NCBI GenBank assembly: GCA_002471275.1
Contig: DKPQ01000014.1
Coordinates: 494,648-558,647, forward strand
Length of the DNA: 64,000 bases
Origin: Flammeovirgaceae bacterium UBA7330
Lineage (GTDB): Bacteria > Bacteroidota > Bacteroidia > Cytophagales > Cyclobacteriaceae
Reading direction: 5' to 3'
How positions within the stretch are numbered: the first letter of the stretch is position 1; every line of letters begins with the position of its first letter. The position numbers and the translations under genes were made by a program. This document shows positions 1-7,934 of this stretch, piece by piece. Under the pieces are notes generated by a model. The model was not told the DNA's origin. It was given only the letters and a program-made list of their open reading frames with translations, and searched no databases.

Positions 1-420
1 ACAAAATACCTGGATGTGCATGGTAATATTGCTTACCTGAATACCTCTATAGAAGAGGTTAGCATATTTGGAGACAACACCTACTTTGATCGCAGACATA
101 TCCTAAGCCCGGAATGGATCAGCAATGAAAACGTGACAGTACGTATTAGAAGAAATCTTGCTTTGACATTCACGCATCATTTCATGACAGAACAATTTAT
201 GGAACTCACCAATGACCCTGAATTTAAGGTACCAGGCTGGTCAACATTTGATATCAATGCCCAGTGGGAGTTGAGTGAGAAAGTGAATATCGCCCTAATG
301 GTGAACAATGTTGTCAACCGACAATACTACACGTATGGAGCCCCGGATTTCAATGGGAATCCTGCATTTTTGATACAGCCACCACGGAATTTATTCCTGG
401 CAACAAAGATTCGTTTTTAG
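1..420 (+). CDS. TonB-dependent receptor, C-terminal fragment (cut by window edge)
   Basis: The frame is open from base 1, so the gene starts outside the window and only the last ~139 residues are seen. The fragment has alternating beta-strand character and ends in Phe (ATKIRF), the usual C-terminal signal of outer-membrane beta-barrels. The stretch VNIALMVNNVVNRQYYTYGA resembles the last strands of TonB-dependent receptors, where a conserved N-x-x-(N/D)-x-x-Y segment precedes the final strand. The likely role is TonB-driven uptake of a ligand through the outer membrane; the ligand cannot be inferred. It converges with the next gene across 1 bp. Confidence 0.75.
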   Translation, partial: TKYLDVHGNIAYLNTSIEEVSIFGDNTYFDRRHILSPEWISNENVTVRIRRNLALTFTHHFMTEQFMELTNDPEFKVPGWSTFDINAQWELSEKVNIALMVNNVVNRQYYTYGAPDFNGNPAFLIQPPRNLFLATKIRF

Positions 421-421
421 G

Positions 422-1000
422 CTATAATCGCTCGTTGTAAGCCACTAACTTATACTTGTTGAGAATGGAGCGGACGGCATATTTGATGTCCTTACTGAAG
501 AAGTTTGCGTCATCAAATAGGCCGCTTGCATAACCCTGCCAGATTACGCTATGGGTCTTACTATCTACAAAATCTATCAATAAGGTGCCTTGCTTAAGTT
601 CATAGTTGACCTTGTTGTAATCGGCTTCATCTATTTTAGCCAGCTCATCATCATATTCTGCTATGAGGCTATATTTTTCATCCCAATACTCAAGATCCAT
701 TTGATCGAATCCTCTGAATTTCAAGTCATCGCCAAACACGGTATAAATGATTAGCATGGATGGCTTGTTCCTATCAAACTTATATCCCTGCGATTCCAAC
801 CGCCTCATTATTTCGTCTCTGATCATGGTATCACTAAGTCCATTGTAACCTACTGTATCACTGGTGGACATGAAATCAAAGGTTTTATATCTTCGGAATT
901 TTCCCCGGTAGCTATAATCTGATTCAACAATGTAATCTCGTTCTGCAATACAGCCAAAAATCAGGATGGGAATCAGTAACAGTAAAAGTGATCTCTTCAT
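422..1000 (-). CDS. DUF4136 domain lipoprotein
   Basis: This 192-aa protein starts with a lipoprotein signal: a hydrophobic stretch of leucines and isoleucines followed by FGC, placing the lipidated Cys at residue 17. The rest fits DUF4136: a YKTFDF motif near residue 40, an amphipathic helix around IRDEIMRRLESQGY, and a C-terminal part with GTLLIDFVDSKTHSVIWQGY typical of the family. DUF4136 proteins are envelope lipoproteins of unknown biochemical role. It is transcribed alone, with 253 bp to the upstream gene, and converges with the receptor fragment. The family call is fairly sure; the function is unknown. Confidence 0.75.
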   Translation of the reverse strand: MKRSLLLLLIPILIFGCIAERDYIVESDYSYRGKFRRYKTFDFMSTSDTVGYNGLSDTMIRDEIMRRLESQGYKFDRNKPSMLIIYTVFGDDLKFRGFDQMDLEYWDEKYSLIAEYDDELAKIDEADYNKVNYELKQGTLLIDFVDSKTHSVIWQGYASGLFDDANFFSKDIKYAVRSILNKYKLVAYNERL

Positions 1001-1200
1001 TTCTATTCATTCAAGGCATTTAACAAATGGCGATTCTTGTGTTAATCTACATAATTTATCATTCATATCATTGCACTAACTAAAGAATTCGCTAACTAAT
1101 AATGTGTCATTGACAAAATTTACGCTCATAAAAAAAGTATTCAATTAACAGAATACCATCAATAATGTTTCGGGGGTTGCCTGAATTTCAAAAAATAATT

Positions 1201-1245
1201 AAAAAAAGGTGTCTCAAATCAAAATATAATTGATTATGAGACACC
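1201..1245 (-). terminator. Rho-independent terminator of the VWA gene
   Basis: Perfect arms GGTGTCTCA (1208-1216) and TGAGACACC (1237-1245), extended by ATCA/TGAT inside, are followed on the minus strand by seven T (A-run at 1201-1207). The hairpin starts 9 bp after the stop of the minus-strand VWA gene, so it ends that transcript. Confidence 0.85.
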
Positions 1246-1253
1246 CCTTGAAC

Positions 1254-3104
1254 TCACTGTATTCTCCCGGCGATTTCGATCAAATTGATCATTTCATTTC
1301 TGTAGCCATAATCATCATTGCCTTTTGAGGCTTTAGCCAGGCTTAAAACCTTGTCAAAAGTAAGATCTCCCTTAAACGCTGAATCTCTTAATAACATACC
1401 GAAACCAGCAACAGCAGAGGCCCATTGCAAATTAATGTCCCGTGGATTAAGGTCATCCTTATCCATTGTCCTTACGATCAACTCACTTTTATTTCCTTCC
1501 GGTTGTTTATATCTGAATTTCACTGTTAGCAATTCTCCCTTTGCCCGGGTGTCCACAGGTTTTCTGTCCTGATATTTTAATGGGTCTACCATTGATCCAA
1601 ACTGGCTATTTACTCCAACAGGTATGATCTCATAGAGTGCGGTCACCGTATGTCCGCTCCCCAGTTCACCTGCATCTTTTGTGTCGTCATTAAAATCCTC
1701 ATCCCTCAACTTTCGGTTTTCGTAGCCAATTAAGCGGTAAGCCTGTACTTCTGCAGGATTAAACTCCACCTGGATCTTTACGTCTTTGGCTATGGTAAAA
1801 AGTGTGCCTCCAAACTCTGTGACCAGGACTTTCTTTGCCTCCTGGATATTGTCTATGTAGGCATAGTTCCCATTGCCCTTATCTGCCAGAATTTCCATTT
1901 TAGAATCTTTATAATTACCCATCCCGAAGCCAAGCACAGTGAGGAATATTCCGTGATTTCGCTTTTCTTCAATCAATCTTTGCATCTCTGCATTGCTGGA
2001 TGCACCCACATTGAAATCTCCATCTGTGGCCAGTATGATCCGGTTATTTCCCCCATCCACAAATTGTTCTTTAGCCACCTTATAGGCTAGTTGAATGCCT
2101 GCTCCACCAGCTGTAGAACCTCCAGCCTGTAGTTTTTCCAATGCATTGACAATTGCTTCTTTGTTTTTTCCATCTGTTGGTGGAAGTACAAGCCCTGCTG
2201 CCCCGGCATACACCACGATGGAGATCTTATCTGATGGTCTCATCTCATTGACCAGCATTTTCATCGATGATTTGAGTAATGGAAGTTTATTTTGGGCACT
2301 CATTGATCCTGAAACATCTATCAGAAATACCAAATTGGATGGAGGCAATTCCCCGACATCAATTCTCTTGCCCTGAAGACCAATGTGAGCCACCAAATGC
2401 TTTTCATTCCATGGTGCCCGGCTGTAAGATGTGTGGATTGAAAATGGATGATTATCTTCAGGTCCTTCGTAATCATAAGTGAAATAGTTGATCATTTCTT
2501 CGATCCTTACGGCATCCTTTGGCGGCTTTTGCCCGAGGTTCAAAAACCTCCTCACGTTGCTGTAGGAAGCTGCATCTACGTCAATAGAAAAGGTAGAAAG
2601 CGGTTTATCTGCCGGACGATGGAAGATATTTTCTTCAATGCCATCATATTCTTCCGTATTGAAGATGGGCTGATAATCCTGCATGATCATTGCTCCGCCG
2701 TATCCATTGGAATAAGATGCTTTTTTATAAGAACGATCCCTTGCCGGAGAGGGAGACCGTATTTCTGTCGGGCTTTCCATTTCAAGAGAAATTTCCATGT
2801 CCTCTTCCACCTCTATTTTGGCAGCAGATAAGATTACATCAATCTTTCTTCTATTGCCGACTCGCTCTTTGTGTGTTTCAAAATTCTTATGAGAAAAAAC
2901 GAGTTGGCTCTGTTCACCACTAACACTCATTGAGTACTTACCCTCTGAACTGGTCGTGGTGCTTGATTTTGTATGCTGCTCAGTTACCGTCACACCGGCA
3001 ATGGCATCTCCTTTCATATCAAACACAGTACCGGTAATCACGAAAGCGGGCTTTTCCGCTACTGATATGAATAGAATTAGGAATAAAAATGTTAATTTTT
3101 TCAT
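1254..3104 (-). CDS. YfbK-like von Willebrand factor A domain protein
   Basis: The 616-aa protein opens with a signal peptide, then a carboxypeptidase-regulatory-like beta sandwich (about residues 22-95, ITGTVFDMKGDAIAGVTV). A YfbK-type N-terminal domain follows (FSIDVDAASYSNVRRFL, ~172-230), then a VWA domain with the MIDAS metal site DVSGS (D263, S265, S267). The C-terminal part (~440-616) matches the DUF3520 region of YfbK. VWA proteins of this family are exported and bind metal, probably for protein-protein contacts; no enzymatic role is established. The N-terminal regulatory sandwich is a common Bacteroidota addition. The gene is monocistronic with its own terminator, and the divergent neighbour is a sigma factor 107 bp away. 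Confidence 0.85.
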   Translation of the reverse strand: MKKLTFLFLILFISVAEKPAFVITGTVFDMKGDAIAGVTVTEQHTKSSTTTSSEGKYSMSVSGEQSQLVFSHKNFETHKERVGNRRKIDVILSAAKIEVEEDMEISLEMESPTEIRSPSPARDRSYKKASYSNGYGGAMIMQDYQPIFNTEEYDGIEENIFHRPADKPLSTFSIDVDAASYSNVRRFLNLGQKPPKDAVRIEEMINYFTYDYEGPEDNHPFSIHTSYSRAPWNEKHLVAHIGLQGKRIDVGELPPSNLVFLIDVSGSMSAQNKLPLLKSSMKMLVNEMRPSDKISIVVYAGAAGLVLPPTDGKNKEAIVNALEKLQAGGSTAGGAGIQLAYKVAKEQFVDGGNNRIILATDGDFNVGASSNAEMQRLIEEKRNHGIFLTVLGFGMGNYKDSKMEILADKGNGNYAYIDNIQEAKKVLVTEFGGTLFTIAKDVKIQVEFNPAEVQAYRLIGYENRKLRDEDFNDDTKDAGELGSGHTVTALYEIIPVGVNSQFGSMVDPLKYQDRKPVDTRAKGELLTVKFRYKQPEGNKSELIVRTMDKDDLNPRDINLQWASAVAGFGMLLRDSAFKGDLTFDKVLSLAKASKGNDDYGYRNEMINLIEIAGRIQ

Positions 3105-3211
3105 CTTGATAATAAATTTGATCTACCATTGAGATGTATATCTCTCATGAATTCCATAAAAGGTGAATTATTTTTTTTGACAAGCTGCTCTTGACACATT
3201 CCAAAGCACAT

Positions 3212-3760
3212 ATGGAGCCCCAAAGTGATGCTGACCTCATGGTGGCTTATAAGAGCCTGGATGATCAGGAGGCTCTAGGGGCACTGTTTCAGCGCTATAT
3301 GCACCTGGTATATGGTCTTTGCCTGAAATACCTGAAATCCAGAGAGGAAAGTCAGGATGCAGTAATGAGTATTTTTGAGCAGGTAGCTAAAAAACTAAAA
3401 AGCCACGAGGTCACCTATTTTAAAAGCTGGCTATACATCGTTGCAAAAAATCATTGCTTGATGGCACTTCGCAAAAAAGCCAGCCAAAAAGAATTCAATG
3501 GTCTGATTATGGAAAATGAAGCTGTGTTGCATCCAAATGATGAGTATGAAGTAGATAATGACCTGGATGCTTTGAAGGATTGTCTGGAAGGGCTAAAGGA
3601 TAAGCAAAAGGAATGTGTCTCATTGTTTTACCTGAAACAGAGGAGCTATGAGGAGATCACAAATGCAACGTCATTCACATTGAATGAGGTGAAAAGTAGC
3701 ATACAAAATGGTAAGAGAAATTTAAAAAACTGCCTGGAGGCCAAACATGTCAAAAGATAA
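3212..3760 (+). CDS. ECF-type RNA polymerase sigma factor
   Basis: A 182-aa sigma-70 family protein. Region 2 is visible as LFQRYMHLVYGLCLKYLKS and the following -10 recognition helix (SWLYIVAKNHCLMALRKK). Region 4 is DKQKECVSLFYLKQRSYEEI plus the helix-turn-helix TSFTLNEVKSSIQNGKRNLK. I chose the ATG at 3212 instead of the TTG at 3191 because family members begin a few residues before a D-x-x-L-(M/V)-x-x-(Y/F) motif, which matches MEPQSDADLMVAYK. The stop overlaps the start of the next gene by 14 nt. That partner has an anti-sigma-like N-terminus, so the pair probably forms one signalling unit. Confidence 0.85.
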   Translation: MEPQSDADLMVAYKSLDDQEALGALFQRYMHLVYGLCLKYLKSREESQDAVMSIFEQVAKKLKSHEVTYFKSWLYIVAKNHCLMALRKKASQKEFNGLIMENEAVLHPNDEYEVDNDLDALKDCLEGLKDKQKECVSLFYLKQRSYEEITNATSFTLNEVKSSIQNGKRNLKNCLEAKHVKR

Positions 3761-5063
3761 AAAACCAAGTAAGTCAATTTCCGAACAAGAGCTGCTCGAT
3801 TACCTGGAAGGCAAAATCAAAGGAGTTGAGGCCAATCGGATAGAAAGACAGATACTAAGCTCTTCCTTTGAAGAAGAAGCATTCGAAGGGTTATCCAAAC
3901 ATTCGGTACCTGAGATCAAAGAAGACCTATTGGCCTTGCGGGAAAAGCTATCTCAAAAACAGATCTATCATAAGCCAGACTACATGAGCATTGCTGCTAC
4001 GGTCGCCTTTTTAATTGCAGCCTTTGGTTCTATATGGTTTGTTGTCTACAATGCCCTTCCCAGTGACCAGATTTCTATGAAAAGCGACCAGGAAACAGTA
4101 AAAGATGAGATGATACTGGAAGCTGACTCTTTAGCAAACGAAGAGACTTCCGAAGCTACCATAGAACCCATGCTTGCGGACAACCAACTCCCTGAAGCCG
4201 AGGAACTTGAGGAGTTTGAGGAAGAAGTTGTTGCGGAGACTGTGGTATCCGATCTGGACATCGAAGTTGATGATGAAGATCTTGATGATGAAGATGCCAG
4301 TGCAGGAGACGGGCAATTGGCTTTTAACGAACAGCAGGATGAATCATTTGAACCGGAACCTGTTGCTCCTGATGAAGCAGTCACTGAAGAAGAGATAACT
4401 GATCAAATCACATCTGCACCTACAGAGGTTCCCACCCGCGAGCTGGCTAAAAAATCAGTGGCTGCTACAGCTCCAGCCAGATCGGTCACAGCTGCTGAAG
4501 TTCGGTCTGTAAAAGGGGCGGTGTATTACCGAGAGGATGGAGAACCATTGGCGGGAGTACAGGTATCTTCCGGAGGAAACCGTACGGTCAGCGGGCTTAA
4601 TGGTCAATTTGAATTGACAGGGGTTGGTGTAGGAAGTACCCTAAGTTTCTCCGGACAGGGATTGATATCAAGAGATGTTGTGATTGAAAATGCAGAACCT
4701 ATCAATACGGTATTGTCCCCGGCAGCGACCAGTGAAAAAGTCGCAATTATTGGATATGACAATGTCGTGAACAAATCGCCTGAACCTGCCAATGGGAGAA
4801 ATGCCTTCAGGCAGTATGTAAACACCTCTCTTCAGTATCCTGAAGCAGCCAGGAGTCAACAAATTGAAGGGGTTGTGGTCCTAAAGGTTACTGTGTCGTC
4901 TGATGGATCAGTCAATAACATAGAAGTGAAAAAAAGTCTCAGTGCAAGCTGTGACGAGGAAGCTGTGAGATTAATTGAGGAAGGACCTCAATGGACACCG
5001 GCAACGTATAATGGTGACCCGGTTGAAGGTTCAGTCCGGGTAAGAATCATTTTCGCCCTGTAA
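3747..5063 (+). CDS. Membrane protein with anti-sigma-like N-terminus and TonB C-terminal domain
   Basis: The 438-aa protein starts with an acidic helical segment (SEQELLDYLEGKIKGVEANR) like the cytoplasmic part of Bacteroidota anti-sigma factors. One membrane helix follows (~80-101). Then come a long acidic, Glu/Asp-rich periplasmic linker (~110-245), a carboxypeptidase-regulatory-like fold (~252-320), and a TonB C-terminal domain (~355-438; YPEAARSQQIEGVVVLKVTV, ending VRVRIIFAL). It is co-translated with the sigma factor upstream. One reading is an anti-sigma factor that senses outer-membrane transporters through its TonB domain; another is a plain energy transducer. The domains are clear, the signalling role is inference. 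Confidence 0.75.
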   Translation: MSKDKKPSKSISEQELLDYLEGKIKGVEANRIERQILSSSFEEEAFEGLSKHSVPEIKEDLLALREKLSQKQIYHKPDYMSIAATVAFLIAAFGSIWFVVYNALPSDQISMKSDQETVKDEMILEADSLANEETSEATIEPMLADNQLPEAEELEEFEEEVVAETVVSDLDIEVDDEDLDDEDASAGDGQLAFNEQQDESFEPEPVAPDEAVTEEEITDQITSAPTEVPTRELAKKSVAATAPARSVTAAEVRSVKGAVYYREDGEPLAGVQVSSGGNRTVSGLNGQFELTGVGVGSTLSFSGQGLISRDVVIENAEPINTVLSPAATSEKVAIIGYDNVVNKSPEPANGRNAFRQYVNTSLQYPEAARSQQIEGVVVLKVTVSSDGSVNNIEVKKSLSASCDEEAVRLIEEGPQWTPATYNGDPVEGSVRVRIIFAL

Positions 5064-5065
5064 GG

Positions 5066-5911
5066 TCAGGATTTCTGTCCCCTTACCATGCGGTCTTTTC
5101 CATTCAGATCCAGCCTGGTTTCAATTGAAGTAAACTGGTAATCCTTCATAAGACTGGCTACCTCCTGACCATATTTTTCATTGATCTCAAAGTATAGCCA
5201 TCCTCCGGGATTGAGATGATCTATTGACACCTGACATATGGTCCGATAAAAGAGCAGCGGGTCCTGGTCCGGAACAAAAAGTGCCGTTCCTGGTTCATGA
5301 TCCAATACATTCGGTCGCATCTCCGCCTTTTCATGCTCCAATATGTAAGGCGGATTGGAAACTATCAGACCAAATTTTTGATCTGGTATTTCGGATAGCA
5401 CATCCACCTGCTTAAAGTGAATCTTGACTTCGTTGTCAGCAGCATTCTTCATCGCAACCTCTAGGGCACCCGCAGAAACATCCCAGGCATGAACCTCGCT
5501 CAAGGGATAGCTTTTAGCCAGCGCAATGGGAATACACCCGCTGCCAGTTCCGATATCTAAAATATTATTGGTGTGGTGATGGGCTTTAATGATCCAGTCT
5601 ACTAACTCTTCGGTTTCCTGCCTGGGTATCAACACATGTTCGTTGACAGAAAGCTCAAGTCCATAAAATATCGTTTTCCCCAGGATATATTGAATAGGCT
5701 CATGAGCTAAAAGCCGCTTCAGAACTGTTGAAATTTCGTCGTTGATCTCTTCTGCTAGGGCAACAGGTTTTTCGATCAGAATATCCGTTTTACTCAGGCC
5801 AGTAACCTCCTCTAAAATGAGGTATGCAAAACTTTTTGCCTCTTCTGGATCAAATGCAGTGGCAAGCTGATCACTAAGCTTCTTGAAAATTGTTTTTGCG
5901 TTGGAAAGCAT
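5066..5911 (-). CDS. prmC: Peptide chain release factor N5-glutamine methyltransferase
   Basis: PrmC methylates the Gln of the GGQ motif in release factors RF1/RF2 using SAM, which speeds peptide release. At 281 aa it has the family length. The N-terminal helical domain precedes the SAM-binding motif ILDIGTGSGCIPIALA (~120-135), and the catalytic NPPY motif is present (SNPPYILEHEKAEM). The conserved IPRQETEELVDW segment before motif I is typical. It lies divergent to ribD with only 34 bp between starts, so the two probably share a compact promoter region, and its end almost touches the convergent TonB-domain gene. Confidence 0.93.
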   Translation of the reverse strand: MLSNAKTIFKKLSDQLATAFDPEEAKSFAYLILEEVTGLSKTDILIEKPVALAEEINDEISTVLKRLLAHEPIQYILGKTIFYGLELSVNEHVLIPRQETEELVDWIIKAHHHTNNILDIGTGSGCIPIALAKSYPLSEVHAWDVSAGALEVAMKNAADNEVKIHFKQVDVLSEIPDQKFGLIVSNPPYILEHEKAEMRPNVLDHEPGTALFVPDQDPLLFYRTICQVSIDHLNPGGWLYFEINEKYGQEVASLMKDYQFTSIETRLDLNGKDRMVRGQKS

Positions 5912-5945
5912 GTTCGACGAAATATGGCGAATTTAGCGCTTCCAA

Positions 5946-6977
5946 ATGGATTCAGCTTCTGATAAACGATTTATGCAGCGGGCAATACAACTTGCCTGGA
6001 ATGGTCTTGGCCACGTAAGCCCCAATCCCATGGTAGGTTGTGTGGTGGTGGTAGACGGGAAAATCATTGGAGAAGGTTATCACCAAAAATATGGTGGACC
6101 ACATGCAGAAGTCAATGCCATCACCAGTGTGGAAGATAAATCGCAACTAAGAAAGGCTACCGTCTATGTAACCTTAGAACCTTGTAGTCACCATGGAAAA
6201 ACCCCTCCTTGTGCTGATCTTCTTATATCCCATCAGGTGAAGCGTGTGGTGGTGGCAGCCAGGGATCCGAATCCACTGGTCAACGGAAATGGCATCGAAA
6301 AGCTCAGGGCTGCAGGTATTGAAGTTGACTCAGGATTGTGCGAAGCTGAGGCAAAGGAAGAAAATGTCCGTTTCAATACCGTCTTCCTGAAAAAAAGACC
6401 TTACATCATTCTGAAATGGGCACAAACCAAAGATGGATTTATCGCCAGACCTGATTATTCCAGCAAGTGGATCAGCAATCCGTTATCCAGGCAGCTGGTA
6501 CATAAATGGCGAACCGAGGAAGATGCCATTCTCATAGGGAAAAATACGGCTATCTATGACAACCCGAGATTGACTTCCCGGGATTGGAAAGGAAAGGATC
6601 CTTTGAGAATTGTTTTGGATAGGAACAAGGCCCTTGATAAAAGTTTGAATTTGTTTACAGATGAAAAACCCACCCTGGTTTACACTCTTCAATCACCTGA
6701 AAAACACAATCAGACTTCGTGGATTCAATTGAATGAAAATCATTTTCTGGAAGATCTTTTGACCAATCTACATGAACGGAAAATACAGTCGCTGATTGTT
6801 GAGGGTGGCCAGGCAACTCTTCAGGCGTTTATCGACAGAGGATTATGGGATGAAGCCCGGGTTTTTATTGGTAATAATGTATTCAAGGATGGTATTTTAG
6901 CCCCAAAGATGACAATTGAAGCTACCTCGGAAACTAAAATCCTGGAAGATCGATTAATGACCTATTACAACAAGTAA
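5946..6977 (+). CDS. ribD: Bifunctional riboflavin biosynthesis deaminase/reductase RibD
   Basis: RibD performs two consecutive riboflavin steps: deamination of the GTP-derived pyrimidine and reduction of its ribose side chain. The N-terminal deaminase has the zinc motifs HAEVNAI (~50) and the P-C-x8-C motif (LEPCSHHGKTPPCADLL, ~75-90). The C-terminal NADPH-dependent reductase (~145-343) includes RPYIILKWAQTKDGFIA and IVEGGQATLQAFIDRGLWDE. Length 343 aa is normal. The next gene starts 1 bp after its stop, so they form an operon. Confidence 0.95.
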   Translation: MDSASDKRFMQRAIQLAWNGLGHVSPNPMVGCVVVVDGKIIGEGYHQKYGGPHAEVNAITSVEDKSQLRKATVYVTLEPCSHHGKTPPCADLLISHQVKRVVVAARDPNPLVNGNGIEKLRAAGIEVDSGLCEAEAKEENVRFNTVFLKKRPYIILKWAQTKDGFIARPDYSSKWISNPLSRQLVHKWRTEEDAILIGKNTAIYDNPRLTSRDWKGKDPLRIVLDRNKALDKSLNLFTDEKPTLVYTLQSPEKHNQTSWIQLNENHFLEDLLTNLHERKIQSLIVEGGQATLQAFIDRGLWDEARVFIGNNVFKDGILAPKMTIEATSETKILEDRLMTYYNK

Positions 6978-6978
6978 A

Positions 6979-7452
6979 ATGGAGACACTCAATCTAATCA
7001 AAACAGATAGCAGGGAAGAACAATATCAGTCCCTCGTGCCACAGGTCCGCGCACTTATTGGGGATGAACCCGATCTCATTGCCAACCTGGCTAACATTTC
7101 GGCAGCATTGAAAACCGCATTGGATTTCTACTGGATTGGGTTTTACCTGGTGAAAAACGATGAACTGGTACTGGGTCCGTTTCAGGGACCTATCGCCTGC
7201 ACACGAATCGGTAAAGGAAAAGGTGTCTGCGGATCGGTTTGGGAGCGCAAGCAAACCCTTATTGTGCCAGACGTGGACCAGTTTCCGGGTCACATTGCGT
7301 GCAGCAGCGCTAGCAGGTCAGAGATCGTGATCCCCCTGATGAATAATGGTGAAGTGATGGGTGTGCTTGACATCGACAGTGATAAACAGGACGATTTTTC
7401 TGAGGTGGATGAAAAGTATCTGAAGCAGATCCTTGAAGGTTTGAGGTGGTGA
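6979..7452 (+). CDS. msrC: GAF-domain free methionine-(R)-sulfoxide reductase
   Basis: A 157-aa single GAF domain. The three cysteines of the fRMsr family are in the right places: C74 (GPIACTRI), C84 (GKGVCGSVW) and C108 (HIACSSASRSEIV). Such proteins (E. coli YebR) reduce free methionine-R-sulfoxide with a cysteine relay. The GxLDIDS segment and the C-terminal helix also match. It directly follows ribD with 1 bp between, an arrangement that suggests co-transcription without a clear pathway link. The family assignment is strong. Confidence 0.88.
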   Translation: METLNLIKTDSREEQYQSLVPQVRALIGDEPDLIANLANISAALKTALDFYWIGFYLVKNDELVLGPFQGPIACTRIGKGKGVCGSVWERKQTLIVPDVDQFPGHIACSSASRSEIVIPLMNNGEVMGVLDIDSDKQDDFSEVDEKYLKQILEGLRW

Positions 7453-7492
7453 GCGCGTTTCTAAGTGAAAATATCAACGTTTTTATATCTCT

Positions 7493-7918
7493 ATGAACAA
7501 ATACATCGATTCAAATCCCGAACTGGGGAAACAGTTTTACAAAGACTTTAATAGTAAGGGAAAAATAGTGATGCTGAACTTGCTCAGGTTCAAAAAAATT
7601 GCTGACTACACAGGTATTGAAGGCTTAAAACCTGAAAAGGACATCACTGGAAAGGATGCTTATGAGTTATACATGAAAAGCACCTTACCAATCCTGGAGA
7701 AGGCAGGAAGCCGGGTCTTGTTTCAAGGAGAAAGTAAAGGATTTTTAATTGGACCAGAAGATATCATTTGGGATGCTGTTCTGCTGGTTGAACATGAATC
7801 CGTGACAAAATTTATAGAACTCTCTCAGAATCAGGAATACCTGAAAACTGCCGGGCATCGCCAAGCGGCCCTGGAAGATTCAAGGTTACTTCCAATCTCA
7901 GAAAACAGTGTTGGTTAG
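7493..7918 (+). CDS. DUF1330 family protein
   Basis: A 141-aa soluble protein with a ferredoxin-like dimeric alpha+beta barrel pattern: VMLNLLRFK near the start, AYELYMKSTLPILEKAG, and GPEDIIWDAVLLVEHESV. These match DUF1330, a small stress-associated family with no settled reaction. The longer N-terminus, with GLKPEKDITG inserted after the first strand, is seen in a subset of the family. It starts 40 bp after the msrC-like gene, possibly in the same transcript, and converges with the sulfatase. Confidence 0.7.
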   Translation: MNKYIDSNPELGKQFYKDFNSKGKIVMLNLLRFKKIADYTGIEGLKPEKDITGKDAYELYMKSTLPILEKAGSRVLFQGESKGFLIGPEDIIWDAVLLVEHESVTKFIELSQNQEYLKTAGHRQAALEDSRLLPISENSVG

Positions 7919-7934
7919 AACATAAAGAGATATC

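Noticed and set aside
4046..4384. Ser-rich minus-strand ORF opposite the acidic linker of the TonB-domain gene
   Set aside because: It is the antisense reading of Glu/Asp codons and has no start context or family.
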